64,000 nucleotides of DNA from Bacteroidales bacterium (lineage in GTDB: Bacteria > Bacteroidota > Bacteroidia > Bacteroidales > UBA932). Position 1 is the stretch's first letter. The number at the start of each line of letters is the position of its first letter. Of this stretch, positions 16,133-24,026 are shown piece after piece. The position numbers and the translations under genes are program-made. The notes under the pieces were generated by a model. The model was not told the DNA's origin, did no database searches, and saw only the letters and a program-made list of their open reading frames with translations. Where the stretch lies: the NCBI GenBank assembly GCA_024402135.1, contig JAKSJN010000002.1, positions 62,001-126,000 of the forward strand, read 5' to 3'.

Positions 16133-17036
16133 CATATTGATTCCCGAGCATGGCGGAAAGATCGCTGCAATAGTCGCGGAATCACTTCGCAGCCATGGTC
16201 TCAGGGTTGAAGTTATCGATGACCGGGACGTTCTGAATGACGCACCCGGTTTCTTGCGTCTGCTTAAGTCTTCATTGAACAGGTTCAGTCCAAGGATGAT
16301 CATGCCGATCTTCAGATCAGAAACAATAACATCCTGCCGCGAACTGTTTCCTGACGAGGTTATCATTCCTGTTCCTGATGCCGAGACGCTGCGTGTGCTT
16401 GACGACAAGGTCAGCGCGTCCATGCTTTGCATCGACTTGGGGATACCGCAGCCTCGGTGCTATGCTGACAACGATTTTGACAGTATCGCGGACTACCCTG
16501 TCGTTTTCAAGAGAAACCAGGGCTTGAGTGGATCAGGTGTCTATTTTCCAAAGAACCGGTCAGCGCTGGACAACCTTGTCGCGTCTGCAAAGGGGAAGCC
16601 GCACCTGGTCATGGATTACATCGAAGGGGACGATTTCAGCGTCGATGCAATAAGATGGGACGGCTACTTCCATGCCGAGTGCTATAAGGTTCTTCTACCA
16701 AAAGGCAAAGGCATCTCATATAAAAGACAGAGCGTACACTTCCCTGCCCTTGTAAACCACGTAAAGACCATCATGGACGCTTTGGATTACAATGGAGTAT
16801 GTGGTGTCGATTTCCGTATCAGGAACGACAATGTGAATGGTTCCATGGAAGAAAAAAGCTTTGGCGAAGTGTTCTTCCTCGAATGCAATCCTCGTTTCAG
16901 CGGTGGAATCAAGACACAGATTGCCGCCGGATTCGACATACCATTCATTCTCTGGCAGCTCGCCAACGGCCAGTCCCCTGCTCCCATCACCTTCATTCCC
17001 AACCTGATCGACTCCGATCTGGATCAGGAGGTCTGA
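16119..17036 (+). CDS. ATP-grasp enzyme, substrate unknown
   Basis: 305 residues with the ATP-grasp layout of carbamoyl-phosphate-synthase-like and D-Ala-D-Ala-ligase-like enzymes. An N-terminal preATP-grasp region is followed by PVVFKRNQGLSGSGV (~125, ATP-binding Lys and glycine loop), LVMDYIEGDDFSVDA (~163-177) and the metal/ATP site FFLECNPRFSGGI (~250-262), where Glu and Asn bind Mg. Such enzymes activate a carboxylate and join it to an amine or thiol. It overlaps the upstream nucleotidase gene by 14 nt. The acceptor and donor cannot be told from sequence. Confidence 0.75.
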   Translation: MEAIDILIPEHGGKIAAIVAESLRSHGLRVEVIDDRDVLNDAPGFLRLLKSSLNRFSPRMIMPIFRSETITSCRELFPDEVIIPVPDAETLRVLDDKVSASMLCIDLGIPQPRCYADNDFDSIADYPVVFKRNQGLSGSGVYFPKNRSALDNLVASAKGKPHLVMDYIEGDDFSVDAIRWDGYFHAECYKVLLPKGKGISYKRQSVHFPALVNHVKTIMDALDYNGVCGVDFRIRNDNVNGSMEEKSFGEVFFLECNPRFSGGIKTQIAAGFDIPFILWQLANGQSPAPITFIPNLIDSDLDQEV

Positions 17037-17089
17037 CTCGCTGCTTCACCTGGCGCATACGGCCTGAACTCACGCATCAGGTACAAATA

Positions 17090-17113
17090 AAGGTCGGTAA
17101 TGAAGCCGACCTT
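17090..17113. terminator. Hairpin between convergent ATP-grasp and rubrerythrin genes
   Basis: AAGGTCGG and CCGACCTT form a perfect 8-bp stem with an 8-nt loop. A second small GC hairpin (GGGG...CCCC) lies near 17130-17145, closer to the rubrerythrin stop. Together they probably end transcription from both sides. Confidence 0.5.
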
Positions 17114-17150
17114 ATCGTTGTGATAATGCCCGGGGCATAGCCCCTGATCA

Positions 17151-17690
17151 TTAAAAGTTGTTAGCGCTGATCTCGAAGTAAGCCTGTGGATGAGCGCATG
17201 TAGGGCATACCTCTGGAGCCTTGGTACCAACTACGATATGACCGCAGTTGCGGCACTCCCAAACCTTGACCTCGCTCTTCTTGAATACCTCCTGAGCCTC
17301 GATGTTGCTGAGGAGAGCGCGATAACGCTCCTCGTGACGCTTCTCGATAGCGGCTACAAGGCGGAACTTAGCTGCGAGTCCTGGGAATCCCTCAGCCTCA
17401 GCAGTCTTTGCGAAACCCTCATACATGTCAGTCCACTCGTAGTTCTCTCCGGATGCAGCAGCTGCGAGGTTTTCTGCGGTTGAACCGATGCCCTCGAGTT
17501 CCTTGAACCACATCTTTGCATGTTCCTTCTCGTTCTCGGCGGTGTGGAGGAAAATGTCAGCGATCTGTTCGAATCCTTCCTTCTTTGCCTTAGATGCGAA
17601 GTAGGTGTACTTGTTACGAGCCTGTGACTCGCCTGCGAAAGCAGCCTCGAGATTCTTCTCGGTCTGTGTTCCTGCGTATTTGTTTGCCAT
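17151..17690 (-). CDS. rbr: Rubrerythrin
   Basis: 179 residues with both rubrerythrin modules. The N-terminal four-helix diiron domain has its Glu/His ligands in [12 protein letters not shown] (~17), [10 protein letters not shown] (~53-62) and [11 protein letters not shown] (~113-123). The C-terminal rubredoxin-like domain carries two CxxC knuckles, WECRNCGH and EVCPTCAHP. It reduces peroxide in the cytosol of anaerobes using NADH-derived electrons, so it protects the cell from oxygen. The gene is 30 bp downstream of the GH3 lipoprotein gene on the same strand; the pairing is probably incidental. Codon use is strongly biased, consistent with high expression. Confidence 0.95.
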   Translation of the reverse strand: MANKYAGTQTEKNLEAAFAGESQARNKYTYFASKAKKEGFEQIADIFLHTAENEKEHAKMWFKELEGIGSTAENLAAAASGENYEWTDMYEGFAKTAEAEGFPGLAAKFRLVAAIEKRHEERYRALLSNIEAQEVFKKSEVKVWECRNCGHIVVGTKAPEVCPTCAHPQAYFEISANNF

Positions 17691-17720
17691 AATCTATAGT
17701 ATTTAAGTTGGTTTATATTA

Positions 17721-20318
17721 TTACTCTACCACAAAATCAAGTGCCTTAAGGTCACAGTCACGTGATGAGTTACCATAGAGGATCTTGTATGATCCAGGGA
17801 ATACCTTGAGACCATCGACATCCTCGCTGTAATATGCGAATGAGTTAGGCTCGAGCTCGAGCTTTACGTTGATGGTCTGGCCTGCCTTGACGTCAACGCG
17901 CTTGTAAGCCTTGAGGGCCTTGATAGGTGCGTCAGGGTTGGAAAGGCTCTTTACGTAAACCTGAACAACCTCGCCTGCGTCCATCTTGCCGGCATTGGTA
18001 AGAGGAACGTTGATGCTTACGCTCTCGCCTGCCTTGATGCTGTTCTTGCTGAGCTTTGCATCGCCGAACTGGAAGTCAACATAGCTGAGACCGTAACCGA
18101 ATGCATAGAGTGGCTCACCGGTGAAATAGCGGTAGGTACGCTCAGTCATGTCATAGTCAAGGAAGTCTGGAAGCTGGTCGGTAGAAGCGTAGAAGGTGAC
18201 AGGAAGCTTACCTGATGGAGAGTAGTCGCCGAAGAGTACGTCTGCCACTGCGGTACCACCTTCCTGGCCTGAATACCATGCCTGGAGAAGTGCGTCGTAG
18301 TAGGTCTCAACCTCGCCGAATGCGATACAGCTGCCTGAGCAGTTTACGTAAACGACTGGCTTGCCGGTCTCACGCATTGCCTTGAGGAAGCGTGCCTGTA
18401 CTGCAGGGAGCTCGATGCGGCTGCGCTCGTGGCCTTCACCCTCCTCGGTAGGAGAGATACCGCCGACGTAGATGATAGCGTCACAGTCAGCAACCTTAGC
18501 CTTGAGGTCGTCGAACTCAGCGAGCTTGCGCTGATAAACGTCAACATTGATGAAGTTCATGCGACCCTCACCCTGTGCCTTGTAGTCAACCTGGATATCA
18601 TAGGTCTTGCCCTCTACAACCTCTACAGGCATTACGTTAGCGGTTCTGAAGCTCATCATACCCTGAGGAGCAGTGTCTGAACCACCGATCTTCTTGCCAT
18701 TTACGGTTACAGTATACTCGTTACCACGTACTGCAACGCAGAGGGTACCGGTGAAGTCAGGAGTAAGCTGACCCTTGAAACGAGCTGAGAAGTCGTTTGC
18801 AGGAATGCCCTCGCCGAAGCCGTAGCCACCCTCGGTACGGAGGTTGATGGTTTCGAGAACCTCAGACTTGATAGGAGCACCGCTGAACTTGGTGTTTCCA
18901 TAGTAGTCAACCTTGAAGCCGGTCTTGTCACCGCTCTTCACGTTAGCCATCTTAGGGAAGATAAGGTACTCATTCTCGCGCTCTGAACCGCGCTCGACAA
19001 CGAGTTCAGCGTTAGGCATCTTGGCCTTGATACCATCGAGGATGGTAACATAGTGGGTAGCCTCACCGCTGTAGTTTCCACGCATAACCTCCTTGTCGTC
19101 AATGTTAGGACCTACGACTGCGATCTTCTTGAGATCCTTGCTGAGAGGGAGAACGCCGTTGTTCTTGAGAAGAACCTGTGACTCACGTGCAGTAAGGAGT
19201 GCATGGTCACGGTGTGCCTGGCAGTCAACCACGCCCATGTCGATCTTTGACCAAGGAATCATCTCGTCTGGATCGAACATACCGAGGGTGAAGCGGCCGC
19301 GGAGGATACGGCGGAGGGATACGTCGAGATCAGCCTCGGTGATGAGACCCTTCTCGAGAGACTCACCGAGCTTCTGGTAGCTCTTGCCGCACTCGAGGTC
19401 GGTACCTGCGAGCACTGCAGCTGCGTCAGCCTCTGCAGGACCCTCGCTGTAACCGTGGTTGCCTGGGGTGTAGAAGTCATTGATAGCGTCGCAGTCTGAT
19501 ACCACGAGGCCCTGGTAGTTCCAGCGGTTGCGGAGAATGTCAACGAGGAGACGGTCGCTACCGCAGCAAGGAACTCCTTCGTAAGCGCTGTATGCGCACA
19601 TTACTTCCTGAACGTTACCCTCTACGACGAGTTTCTCGAATGCAGGCATGTAGGTCTCCCACATGTCACGCATTGAAACGACAGCGTTGAACTTATGACG
19701 GAGTGGCTCAGGACCGCTGTGAACGCCGTAATGCTTTGCACAAGCGTGGGTCTTGAAGTACTTGTCGTCATTGCCCTGCATACCGAGGACAACATTGAGA
19801 CCCATGTTACCCATGAGGTAAGGGTCCTCACCGTAAGTCTCCTGACCACGGCCCCATCTTGGGTCACGGAAGATGTTGATGTTAGGTGCCCAGAAAGAGA
19901 GGTTTGGACGGCGAGATACATATGGGCCGATCTCCATATCCTTCCATTCAGGGTTGTTGTAACGTGCACGTGCCTCGTCTGATACCATGGTGAAGGTGGT
20001 CAGCTGTGAAGCGTCGTCAAAGGTAGCGGCAAGTGCGATAGACTGAGGGAAGACAGTGATGTCGCTGCAACCCATAAGTCCGTGGCAAGCCTCGCCCCAC
20101 CAGTTGTAATCAGGAATTCCGAGACGCTCGACAGCCTGTGAGCGGTTCATCATCATTCCGATCTTCTCATCCACGGTAAGAAGCGAGATGAGGTTGTCGA
20201 TTCTCTTCTCGACGGAGAGTTTCGGATTCTGGAAAGGATACTCGTACTTGTTGTTGTTGCATGAAGATGCCATAACAAGACCAAGTACACCTGCCAGAAG
20301 CAAATAGATCTTCTTCAT
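17721..20318 (-). CDS. GH3 glycosidase lipoprotein with PA14-type insert
   Basis: 865 residues. The signal peptide ends in a lipobox (GLVMASSC, Cys20), so the enzyme is a lipoprotein of the periplasm or outer membrane. The GH3 N-domain includes FWAPNINIFRDPRWGRGQET and the nucleophile Asp in GLVVSDCDAI (~275). The GH3 C-domain is interrupted around ~440-600 by a beta-rich region of PA14 type (ARFKGQLTPDFTGTLCVAVR). A fibronectin-III-like C-terminal domain ends the protein. The pattern matches beta-xylosidase/beta-glucosidase members that trim xylo- or gluco-oligosaccharides; the exact sugar is not determined. It is a paralogue of the GH3 at 58248-60542, which lacks the PA14-type insert. A good promoter lies upstream. 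Confidence 0.9.
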   Translation of the reverse strand: MKKIYLLLAGVLGLVMASSCNNNKYEYPFQNPKLSVEKRIDNLISLLTVDEKIGMMMNRSQAVERLGIPDYNWWGEACHGLMGCSDITVFPQSIALAATFDDASQLTTFTMVSDEARARYNNPEWKDMEIGPYVSRRPNLSFWAPNINIFRDPRWGRGQETYGEDPYLMGNMGLNVVLGMQGNDDKYFKTHACAKHYGVHSGPEPLRHKFNAVVSMRDMWETYMPAFEKLVVEGNVQEVMCAYSAYEGVPCCGSDRLLVDILRNRWNYQGLVVSDCDAINDFYTPGNHGYSEGPAEADAAAVLAGTDLECGKSYQKLGESLEKGLITEADLDVSLRRILRGRFTLGMFDPDEMIPWSKIDMGVVDCQAHRDHALLTARESQVLLKNNGVLPLSKDLKKIAVVGPNIDDKEVMRGNYSGEATHYVTILDGIKAKMPNAELVVERGSERENEYLIFPKMANVKSGDKTGFKVDYYGNTKFSGAPIKSEVLETINLRTEGGYGFGEGIPANDFSARFKGQLTPDFTGTLCVAVRGNEYTVTVNGKKIGGSDTAPQGMMSFRTANVMPVEVVEGKTYDIQVDYKAQGEGRMNFINVDVYQRKLAEFDDLKAKVADCDAIIYVGGISPTEEGEGHERSRIELPAVQARFLKAMRETGKPVVYVNCSGSCIAFGEVETYYDALLQAWYSGQEGGTAVADVLFGDYSPSGKLPVTFYASTDQLPDFLDYDMTERTYRYFTGEPLYAFGYGLSYVDFQFGDAKLSKNSIKAGESVSINVPLTNAGKMDAGEVVQVYVKSLSNPDAPIKALKAYKRVDVKAGQTINVKLELEPNSFAYYSEDVDGLKVFPGSYKILYGNSSRDCDLKALDFVVE

Positions 20319-20394
20319 AAGATGTATTGATTAGTTAAAATGTATCTTTCCGCATTTCCAGGCACCAGGCGGCAACGAGAAATGCTATAAAAAA

Positions 20395-20425
20395 CAAATA
20401 TAGACATATGGAGACCCTTATCAAA
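20395..20425 (-). promoter_or_regulatory. Predicted promoter of the GH3 lipoprotein gene
   Basis: On the minus strand, TTTG (20422-20425) and TATATTTG (20395-20402) are separated by exactly 19 bp, the ideal Bacteroidota spacing. The leader would be about 70-75 nt. Confidence 0.6.
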
Positions 20426-20475
20426 ATAAAAAAGAGATAATCATCATCCAAAGGATGATAAATGCATAATAAGAT

Positions 20476-20642
20476 TAAGAAGCTGTTTTGAAACAATCCA
20501 ACTTCATTTCTTATGCATCTTTTTGGTTTAGATTCCTTCTTTCATCAGTCACATAGCTGCTGCTATGCTCCTTCTTCACGAAGAAATCTAACCTCAAAAA
20601 ACTGTTATAATCAATTTCGTGAATCATTTCAAAACAACTTCT
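20476..20642. repeat. MITE-like palindromic repeat element with ~16-bp terminal inverted repeats
   Basis: The ends AGAAGCTGTTTTGAAA (20478-20493) and TTTCAAAACAACTTCT (20627-20642) are inverted repeats with one mismatch; a weaker match continues to ~22 bp. Inside, a second long imperfect palindrome (about 20521-20600) is centred on CATAGC-TGCT-GCTATG. The first ~36 nt recur with two differences at 47568-47604, so this is a dispersed family. There is no coding capacity. The 338-bp gap between the divergent genes at 20318 and 20657 is otherwise only the GH3 promoter and AT-rich sequence. Confidence 0.65.
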
Positions 20643-20649
20643 AACTTTG
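20642..20649 (+). promoter_or_regulatory. TAACTTTG promoter element directly at the edge of the repeat
   Basis: A perfect TAnnTTTG element begins at the last base of the right terminal repeat and lies 7 nt before the ATG at 20657, again predicting a very short leader. Any -33 element would fall inside the repeat. Confidence 0.4.
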
Positions 20650-20656
20650 CAGGACA

Positions 20657-21691
20657 ATGAATACAATCAGCCGACTTGCCATTTCAGCCGTCTTGGCCGC
20701 AGCGATGCTTCCCCTCCCGCTTCACGGAGCCGGGAAAGAAAAGCAACGTCGCGGTTTGAACGTCATGGAATTTGCGACGGAGAAAAAACCGGCATACGGA
20801 CTGTATATCGACAAGATAAACAGGCAGAGAAGTTTTTCGAAGACGCTGCCGGGAGGCAATTACAGCGGAATGACACATCTGTCCAGAGACCTGTACGCGC
20901 TGGTCGACGATAAATCAGAGGCTGACGGTTTCCGCATGGTCAGGGTACGATTCAACCGCCACAGCGGCAACATCACCAGAATGGACGACCTCGGATTCAG
21001 GAGTTCAGGACTTACGAACAGCGACGGAGAAGGAATTGCACTGAACTCCACCACCGGCACGATCTTCATGTCCCGCGAGGCAGACAACAGCATTCTTGAG
21101 TATGACCTGGGAGCAAAGCCGACAGGACGTGCCGTACCAACAGACGATATCTTTCCGTATAACGGCAACCTGGGACTGGAATCGCTGTGCTGTGACAAAC
21201 AAGGAAATATCTGGACTACGACCGAGTCTCCCCTCTCCGGAGATGTGCACCGTATCCAGAGGTTCAACCCAGAGCTGGAGATCGACGGATACTGGCAGTA
21301 TCGCATGGACAATCCTCTGGGAGCGTCAGGGAGCGGCATCTATGTATACGGTATCAGCGAACTTCTTATGCTTGACAATGGCAGACTGCTCGTGCTTGAA
21401 CGCGAAGCAAACGTCCCCGAAGGAGGCCTCGGAGCCTACGTCGTCAACAAGATATACGTCACAATGCCATCTTCAGCGGCTGAAGGTGAATTGCTTGAAA
21501 AACAACTCCTTGTTTCTTTCAGGACAGGAATAGACCTCATTGACCGCTCCTTTGCGAATTACGAAGGCCTGTGCCTCGGACCTGAACTGTCAGACGGCTC
21601 GTACCCTTTGATTCTGGTCGCCGATTCCCAGAACCAGTATCTTGGAATTCTCAACGACTGGTTCATGTGTATAAGGCTGGGCGGCATGTAG
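20657..21691 (+). CDS. Secreted phytase-like esterase (esterase-like activity of phytase family)
   Basis: 344 residues with a signal peptide (to ~25, AMLPLPLHGAG). The rest resembles the 'esterase-like activity of phytase' beta-propeller family: LYALVDDKSEADGFRMVRVRF (~78), a GIALNSTTGTIFMSREADNSIL block (~125) and LLMLDNGRLLVLEREAN (~235), with conserved Asp/Glu that could bind Ca2+ or metal. Members are periplasmic and poorly characterised, with phosphate-ester or lactone substrates suggested. Next is a carboxylesterase gene 74 bp downstream in the same direction. The family assignment is moderate and the substrate unknown. Confidence 0.7.
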   Translation: MNTISRLAISAVLAAAMLPLPLHGAGKEKQRRGLNVMEFATEKKPAYGLYIDKINRQRSFSKTLPGGNYSGMTHLSRDLYALVDDKSEADGFRMVRVRFNRHSGNITRMDDLGFRSSGLTNSDGEGIALNSTTGTIFMSREADNSILEYDLGAKPTGRAVPTDDIFPYNGNLGLESLCCDKQGNIWTTTESPLSGDVHRIQRFNPELEIDGYWQYRMDNPLGASGSGIYVYGISELLMLDNGRLLVLEREANVPEGGLGAYVVNKIYVTMPSSAAEGELLEKQLLVSFRTGIDLIDRSFANYEGLCLGPELSDGSYPLILVADSQNQYLGILNDWFMCIRLGGM

Positions 21692-21765
21692 CTGTTCCCC
21701 GGCGATTTTTACTATATTTACAGTCATAAGAATACTAATACGCACAACTAAAACGCACAATTGAT

Positions 21766-23202
21766 ATGAGAAAAATGCTGGTATCGCTGGCTGCATTCCT
21801 TTTGGGAGCGTCAGCAGTATTCGCCCAGGGTCCCGTCATTTCCGACGAGAGCACAGTCGTGAATACAGTCTATGGCAAGGTCCAGGGATATCTGGACGGC
21901 AACGTCTACACTTTCAAAGGCATTCCTTACGCAGAAGCCGAGCGATTCATGCCACCTACCGCACCAAAGATCCATGAAGGCACGTTGATGTGCCGCAGAT
22001 ATGGTCCTGTAGCACCACAGAACCTTTCGTTATCATACAACAGCAATTGGCAGAGCGACTATGACTTCGGTTTCCAGTTCAAGATCGAGCCGATGAGCGA
22101 GGAGCACTGCCTCGTGCTCAACGTATGGACCAAAGGCATCAATGACGGCAAGAAGCGTCCCGTATTCGTGTGGTTCCATGGCGGCGGATTCGTAAATGGA
22201 TCAGCTGTCAACCTTCCTACCTATGAGGGTCGTGCACTTGCAGAGAAGGGCGACATCGTAGTCGTCTCGGTCAACCACAGACTCAACGTACTCGGCTACT
22301 TTGACATGTCAGGTCTCGGCGGACGTTTCTCGGAGTCTGTCAACCTCGGCCAGCAGGACCTCGTAAAGTCACTCGAGTGGATCAACAAGAACATAGAGAA
22401 GTTCGGCGGAGACCCGAACAGCGTGACTATCGCCGGTCAGAGCGGTGGCGGCGGCAAGGTATCCACAGTCATGATGATGCCTTCTGCAAAGGGTCTTTTC
22501 CATCGCGCAATCGTCCAGAGCGGTTCATATGTACGCTACCAGACCAACGAGGATTCCAAGCTGTACGCGAACGCCCTTCTCAACGAACTCGGCATCAAGG
22601 CCGATGACAAGGCAGCATTGGACGCTGTTCCATACGATCAGCTTGTCGAGGCTGCAAACAAGGCTGTCAGGATGGTAAATGCGACCCTCGAGGCAAAGGG
22701 CCTAGCAGCCCCTGGAGGCAACAATTCACCAGTCATCGACGGCAAGTACGTTGTAGGTCCCGGCTTCGACCAGAAGGCTCCGGAGATCAGTGCTGACGTT
22801 CCAATGATCATCGGCTGGAACTTCAATGAGTTTGACTACGAGACAGGCAAGGAAGACATCCGTTTCCGCGACGGAGCCATCAACCAGGCTAACGTGAAGT
22901 CTCGCCAGGGCAAGGCTCCAGTATATCTATACATGTTCAACTGGAAGCCTGCGGGCAACGTCCTCGGATCATGCCACGGCATGGAACTGGCATTCATGTT
23001 CAACAACATCGCTCTCCAAACAGAGATGAACGGTGGAACGAAGGAGGCTTACGAACTCAGCGACAAGATGAGTTCGGCATGGATCAGCTTCATCAAGACA
23101 GGCGATCCAAACGTGAAGGGACTTCCAAACTGGCAGCCTTACACCGAGAAGAAAGGCACTACGATGATCTTCGACAACAAGTGCACAATCCGCAAGAAGT
23201 AA
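21766..23202 (+). CDS. Type-B carboxylesterase, exported
   Basis: 478 residues with a signal peptide ending ...SAVFAQ (~21). Alpha/beta-hydrolase of the carboxylesterase/cholinesterase family: oxyanion hole FHGGGFVNG (~145), nucleophile Ser in TIAGQSGGGGK (~227), acidic residue in GWNFNEFDYE (~350) and His in SCHGMEL (~405). The family hydrolyses carboxylic esters; in Bacteroidota, exported members often de-esterify plant cell-wall side chains. It is slightly shorter than typical (~500). Two GC-rich hairpins end the transcript. Confidence 0.88.
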   Translation: MRKMLVSLAAFLLGASAVFAQGPVISDESTVVNTVYGKVQGYLDGNVYTFKGIPYAEAERFMPPTAPKIHEGTLMCRRYGPVAPQNLSLSYNSNWQSDYDFGFQFKIEPMSEEHCLVLNVWTKGINDGKKRPVFVWFHGGGFVNGSAVNLPTYEGRALAEKGDIVVVSVNHRLNVLGYFDMSGLGGRFSESVNLGQQDLVKSLEWINKNIEKFGGDPNSVTIAGQSGGGGKVSTVMMMPSAKGLFHRAIVQSGSYVRYQTNEDSKLYANALLNELGIKADDKAALDAVPYDQLVEAANKAVRMVNATLEAKGLAAPGGNNSPVIDGKYVVGPGFDQKAPEISADVPMIIGWNFNEFDYETGKEDIRFRDGAINQANVKSRQGKAPVYLYMFNWKPAGNVLGSCHGMELAFMFNNIALQTEMNGGTKEAYELSDKMSSAWISFIKTGDPNVKGLPNWQPYTEKKGTTMIFDNKCTIRKK

Positions 23203-23207
23203 AAAAG

Positions 23208-23236
23208 TGATGCGTGGGGTCTCTCCCCACGCATCA
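23208..23236 (+). terminator. 12-bp hairpin terminator after the carboxylesterase
   Basis: TGATGCGTGGGG / CCCCACGCATCA is a perfect 12-bp stem with a 5-nt loop, 6 nt after the stop codon. It is followed by another hairpin rather than a T-run. Confidence 0.6.
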
Positions 23237-23251
23237 TCATAATTCCTACTG

Positions 23252-23283
23252 GAGCGACGGGGCTAACCCCTCGCTCTTTTTTT
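23252..23283 (+). terminator. Second intrinsic terminator, with T-run
   Basis: GAGCGACGGGG / CCCCTCGCTC forms a hairpin with one bulged C and a CTAA-type loop, followed by seven T. It ends next to the stop of the convergent YccF gene and can serve both directions. Confidence 0.75.
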
Positions 23284-23650
23284 ATTTAAACTTTGCTCCG
23301 AAAGGGAACAATGAAAGTTTTGCCATCTTGAAGTGCTGCATTCCGAATGGAATTCCGATAACCGTGATACAGCATATCAGGCCGAAAACAAGGTGAACTA
23401 GCGCAATTTCCCACCATCCAAAGATAATCCAGAGGATGTTCAGAACGAGATTGAAGCAGCCATCGGTACTTTTCGACTGGTCGATCTCACGTCCGAACGG
23501 ATGCAAGGCAAAGCCGGCGAACTTGATGAGCTGGGCACCGAAAGGGATGCCGATAATAGTGATGCAGCAGACGATGCCGCAGACAAGGTATCCAAGTGAT
23601 ACTAGCAGGCCTCCAAGTATCAGCCATAAAAGATTTCCAATGAATGACAT
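23282..23650 (-). CDS. yccF: YccF-family inner-membrane protein (DUF307)
   Basis: 122 residues composed of two homologous halves, each with a hydrophobic helix pair and the repeated motif CCITIIGIPFGAQ (~28) and CCITVIGIPFGMQ (~93), followed by LHPFG/LFPFG. This internal duplication is diagnostic of YccF. Function is unknown; in E. coli it neighbours a K+/envelope gene. The start lies 10 bp after the DUF1294 stop, so the two small membrane proteins are co-transcribed. Confidence 0.88.
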   Translation of the reverse strand: MSFIGNLLWLILGGLLVSLGYLVCGIVCCITIIGIPFGAQLIKFAGFALHPFGREIDQSKSTDGCFNLVLNILWIIFGWWEIALVHLVFGLICCITVIGIPFGMQHFKMAKLSLFPFGAKFK

Positions 23651-23660
23651 GATGATAGTC

Positions 23661-23930
23661 TTATGATTTGATTCTGAAATATACCAGCCCTGCCACCCAT
23701 ATCATCGTAAGCAGCGGAACCAGTATGGTGAATTTCTTGTGTCTTGTCTTATGGTGGAAGGCTTTCATGCCGGCCCATGCGCCAAGTCCCCCGCCTGCAG
23801 CAGCGAGCCACAGCAAAGTTGCTTCCGGGATTCTCCATCTGCTCTTCTTTGCTTTCCGCTTGTCTATGCCGTAGGCTGCGAACGCGGCAAGGTTTATCAA
23901 TACCAGATATGTCAGTACAAGCTGTTCCAT
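23661..23930 (-). CDS. DUF1294-family small membrane protein
   Basis: 89 residues from the ATG at 23930; an upstream in-frame start would extend it by 32 residues across the promoter and is unlikely. Three hydrophobic segments and the family motif NLAAFAAYGIDKRKAKKSRWRIPE followed by GGGLGAWAGMKAFHHKTRHKKF identify DUF1294, a group of small inner-membrane proteins of unknown function sometimes fused to cold-shock domains. A CAAAGATA (minus TATCTTTG) promoter element stands about 16 nt upstream. Confidence 0.85.
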   Translation of the reverse strand: MEQLVLTYLVLINLAAFAAYGIDKRKAKKSRWRIPEATLLWLAAAGGGLGAWAGMKAFHHKTRHKKFTILVPLLTMIWVAGLVYFRIKS

Positions 23931-23945
23931 GATTCCAATTCCGGA

Positions 23946-23986
23946 CAAAGATAACAAGTTGTTTAAACAAAAAAAGCATATATTTG
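23946..23986. promoter_or_regulatory. Divergent promoters between DUF1294 and GH97 genes
   Basis: Minus-strand TATCTTTG (23946-23953) and plus-strand TATATTTG (23979-23986) both fit TAnnTTTG. The GH97 leader would be about 35 nt and A-rich (AAACATAACACATG). Confidence 0.5.
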
Positions 23987-24026
23987 TATGTACATCCAAC
24001 CAGATAATCACAAATAAACATAACAC

